From Entamoeba invadens IP1 (lineage: Eukaryota > Evosea > Mastigamoebida > Endamoebidae): 20,014 nt of DNA. The stretch covers positions 109,640 through 129,653 of the forward strand of contig NW_004440347.1 in NCBI RefSeq assembly GCF_000330505.1, given 5' to 3'. Below, piece by piece: positions 18,314 through 20,014 of the stretch (position 1 is its first letter; each line of letters opens with the position of its first letter). Both the position numbers and the translations under genes were made by a program. The notes below the pieces were generated by a model. The model did not search any database and was not told the DNA's origin. It saw only the letters and a program-made list of their open reading frames with translations.

Positions 18314-18441
18314 CAGAGGTTTCCAAAATCACAATGCTAATTACCCACCTCACCATTTTATAACCAAAATGTTCATTTTCTCTTATAAATTCGAACGTTA
18401 TAATACCACATTTTCGGCAATAATTATTTTGGAAACCTCTG
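18314..18441. mobile_element. hAT-type MITE, 128 bp
   Basis: Perfect 16-bp terminal inverted repeats, CAGAGGTTTCCAAAAT at 18314-18329 and its complement at 18426-18441, enclose 96 bp without a gene. An exact 8-bp direct repeat, AATCCAAT, flanks both ends (18306-18313 and 18442-18449). Termini beginning CAGAGG plus an 8-bp duplication are the hallmark of hAT transposons, so this is a miniature non-autonomous copy that needs a hAT transposase encoded elsewhere. The intact duplication suggests a fairly recent insertion. Confidence 0.88.
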
Positions 18442-18449
18442 AATCCAAT
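18442..18449. repeat. Right 8-bp target-site duplication of the hAT MITE
   Basis: AATCCAAT, the partner of 18306-18313. Confidence 0.88.
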
Positions 18450-19295
18450 AACTTTTATTAACATCAATTGAAAATGAATAATAATTTCATAATTATTTTA
18501 AAACAAAACATACAACTGTAATTAATTGACACTTTTTAAAAAATATTAAAAGATCTCAGCGTCATAGTTTTAAAGTTTTGAGTATTTCATTAACTTTTAT
18601 TCTACTTATGATAATATAATTAGAATATATTGTAAAAATCTGGTGCATTTGTGATCGATTTCATATTAACACCATATCAAAAAACTAGATTAATTATTTT
18701 TTTGTATTGAGACTTTACATATAACAATAAACATCATTAAATTTTGAATAAATTACATTAAAAATTTATAGATGTTGACACTCCATAAACCAAAATGTAC
18801 TTATTCTTTTTCAAAAGTGGTGTTGATAAAAGAGTTGTCAACTTATTATCCATTTTAAATGTTATATTTCAAAAAGTTACAAATGAGTTTAAAACATGTT
18901 AAAAAAATAAATTAAAACCATTTCAAATAAAAGAAATGATTTCGAGACATACGATGACTAAAAATTTACTTAATTAAAACGTGCCAAGCAATCAACAATT
19001 GTAATAATAATGGTGCTCAAGGTTATTAAGTAAAAATAATTACAATACAACAATATAAATTTCTACAATATCTCTCTGTACTTATTTATTTAAACTGGAA
19101 GACAAATAACAGTTAAATAATCCCATTTTTGACAAATCTAATTTAGGAAGTGTATGTGTATTTTCAATCGTTTTTATTGTTAAAATCAATCTTTAAAATT
19201 ATGGAGTGGAACATCAACTTGAAAACAATAAAACACATTAAAATAACCAATAAAATCAACACAATATAACAAGTAAAACTTATAATTTGATAAAG
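18450..19295. other. AT-rich intergenic region
   Basis: Spacer before the last gene. No open frame of coding character, no inverted repeat of note and no RNA gene was recognised. Its last part should contain the promoter of the coiled-coil gene; TATAATTTGA at 19281-19290 lies too close to the ATG to be a confident TATA box. Confidence 0.5.
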
Positions 19296-19931
19296 ATGTC
19301 ACAATCTGATGTTGCAATAAAATTTAAAGATATTGTTGATTCCAAAGAAAAATTGGATGAACTGTTTGCAACTAATATACAAAAATACAACGCTATTCAT
19401 GATAAAATCGCCGATGACAACAATACAATCGACAACAGTTTACCCCTTGATAAACAGTATGAAGAGTATAACAAACTTCAAGAAATTACTTCTAAAACGC
19501 TTGAAAATCAAAACGAATTTGTCGACCAATGTATCGAATTATCGAACAAACTAAGAGACATCACAGCCAAAATGGATAGTCTTATTCTGTTGGTCAACAA
19601 ACAAAAAACAGACATGTCTGAACACCACCAACATGTGATATCACAAATGGTCGAAATCGACAAAAAACTCTGCGAAAAAGAAAAGGAGCCGCTTTTGAAA
19701 CAAATCGAAGAAATTGAAAAGAGACACATCGAAAAACAAGCGTGTTTAAAGCATACAAAAGAAGAAGAAGAAAAAGTTGCTTATCTGTTCACTTTTCCTT
19801 TTTCAACACTAAAAAATTTTGATTGGAAAAGTTATCAAAACGAATTGACAGAACAACAGATTTTTGCTGTTGCGTTTGCAAGTTACGTCCAAAACAAAAA
19901 TTTTGACGCTCTCAAGAAAAGTTTTAATTGA
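19296..19931 (+). CDS. Small coiled-coil protein of unknown function
   Basis: A 211-aa protein. I do not recognise a family. The start is the ATG at 19296 (MSQSDVAIKFKDIVDSKEKL); the upstream in-frame codon at 19287 is TTG. Residues to about 160 are charged, helical and heptad-like (for example CIELSNKLRDITAKMDSLI and KQIEEIEKRHIEKQ), so probably coiled coil. The last 50 residues are different, with aromatics (AYLFTFPFSTLKNFDW, then EQQIFAVAFASYV), and may form a small packed domain. There is no signal peptide or membrane segment. Its N-terminal half is arranged like those of the DnaJ-like and TLDc proteins in this window, but I see no clear sequence match. The frame is intact. Confidence 0.75.
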   Translation: MSQSDVAIKFKDIVDSKEKLDELFATNIQKYNAIHDKIADDNNTIDNSLPLDKQYEEYNKLQEITSKTLENQNEFVDQCIELSNKLRDITAKMDSLILLVNKQKTDMSEHHQHVISQMVEIDKKLCEKEKEPLLKQIEEIEKRHIEKQACLKHTKEEEEKVAYLFTFPFSTLKNFDWKSYQNELTEQQIFAVAFASYVQNKNFDALKKSFN

Positions 19932-20014
19932 TAAATGCGTTATTCGTCGTGTTTTATGGTTATTTATTTGTATATAAAAGTAAATATTAAAAATAAAAAA
20001 CTTACAACTATCCA

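Noticed and set aside
18282..18467. 61-codon minus-strand frame with a CRKC motif
   Set aside because: It coincides with the hAT MITE and its flanks, and the open frame crosses both target duplications, so it is not a gene.
1..20014. CRISPR array or bacterial operon
   Set aside because: No regularly spaced repeats, no ribosome binding sites, and the gene content is eukaryotic.

Overview
The window looks like nuclear DNA of an Entamoeba-type amoeba. It is very AT-rich, the genes are compact and appear intronless, short TATA-like boxes sit just upstream of start codons, and the gene families are typical of the genus: a BspA-type leucine-rich-repeat surface protein, a TLDc-domain protein, a myotubularin phosphatase and short coiled-coil proteins. 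Several DNA transposons (piggyBac, hAT-type and TA-type) favour E. invadens or a relative rather than E. histolytica. The species is inferred, not proven.

Layout. Bases 1-2500 hold a decayed piggyBac transposase read on the minus strand; all three catalytic Asp motifs and a C-terminal zinc-binding region remain, spread over several frames. Bases 3364-8393 are one mobile element with nearly identical 329/330-bp terminal inverted repeats (TIRs), apparently flanked by a 4-bp AAGG target duplication. It carries a broken superfamily-2 helicase (+), a broken gene of unknown function (+) and a second unknown gene (-) converging from the other end. Both TIRs contain the start codon and first five codons of the gene next to them. 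The right TIR is split by a 1123-bp non-autonomous element flanked by TA.

The host genes follow: a coiled-coil protein with a DnaJ C-terminal-like domain (-), a secreted cysteine-rich BspA-LRR surface protein with a probable GPI-anchor tail (+), a TLDc-domain protein (+), an active-looking myotubularin lipid phosphatase with a long N-terminal extension (-), and a small coiled-coil protein of unknown function (+). A 128-bp hAT-type MITE with a perfect 8-bp target duplication lies between the last two.

The best candidate for something undescribed is the 5-kb TIR element. It has no recognisable transposase or integrase, it has a helicase of a kind I associate with prokaryotic plasmids and phages, it carries promoter and start codon inside its repeats, and its TIRs are intact while its genes are dead. 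The host genes show no obvious common pathway; each appears independently transcribed.
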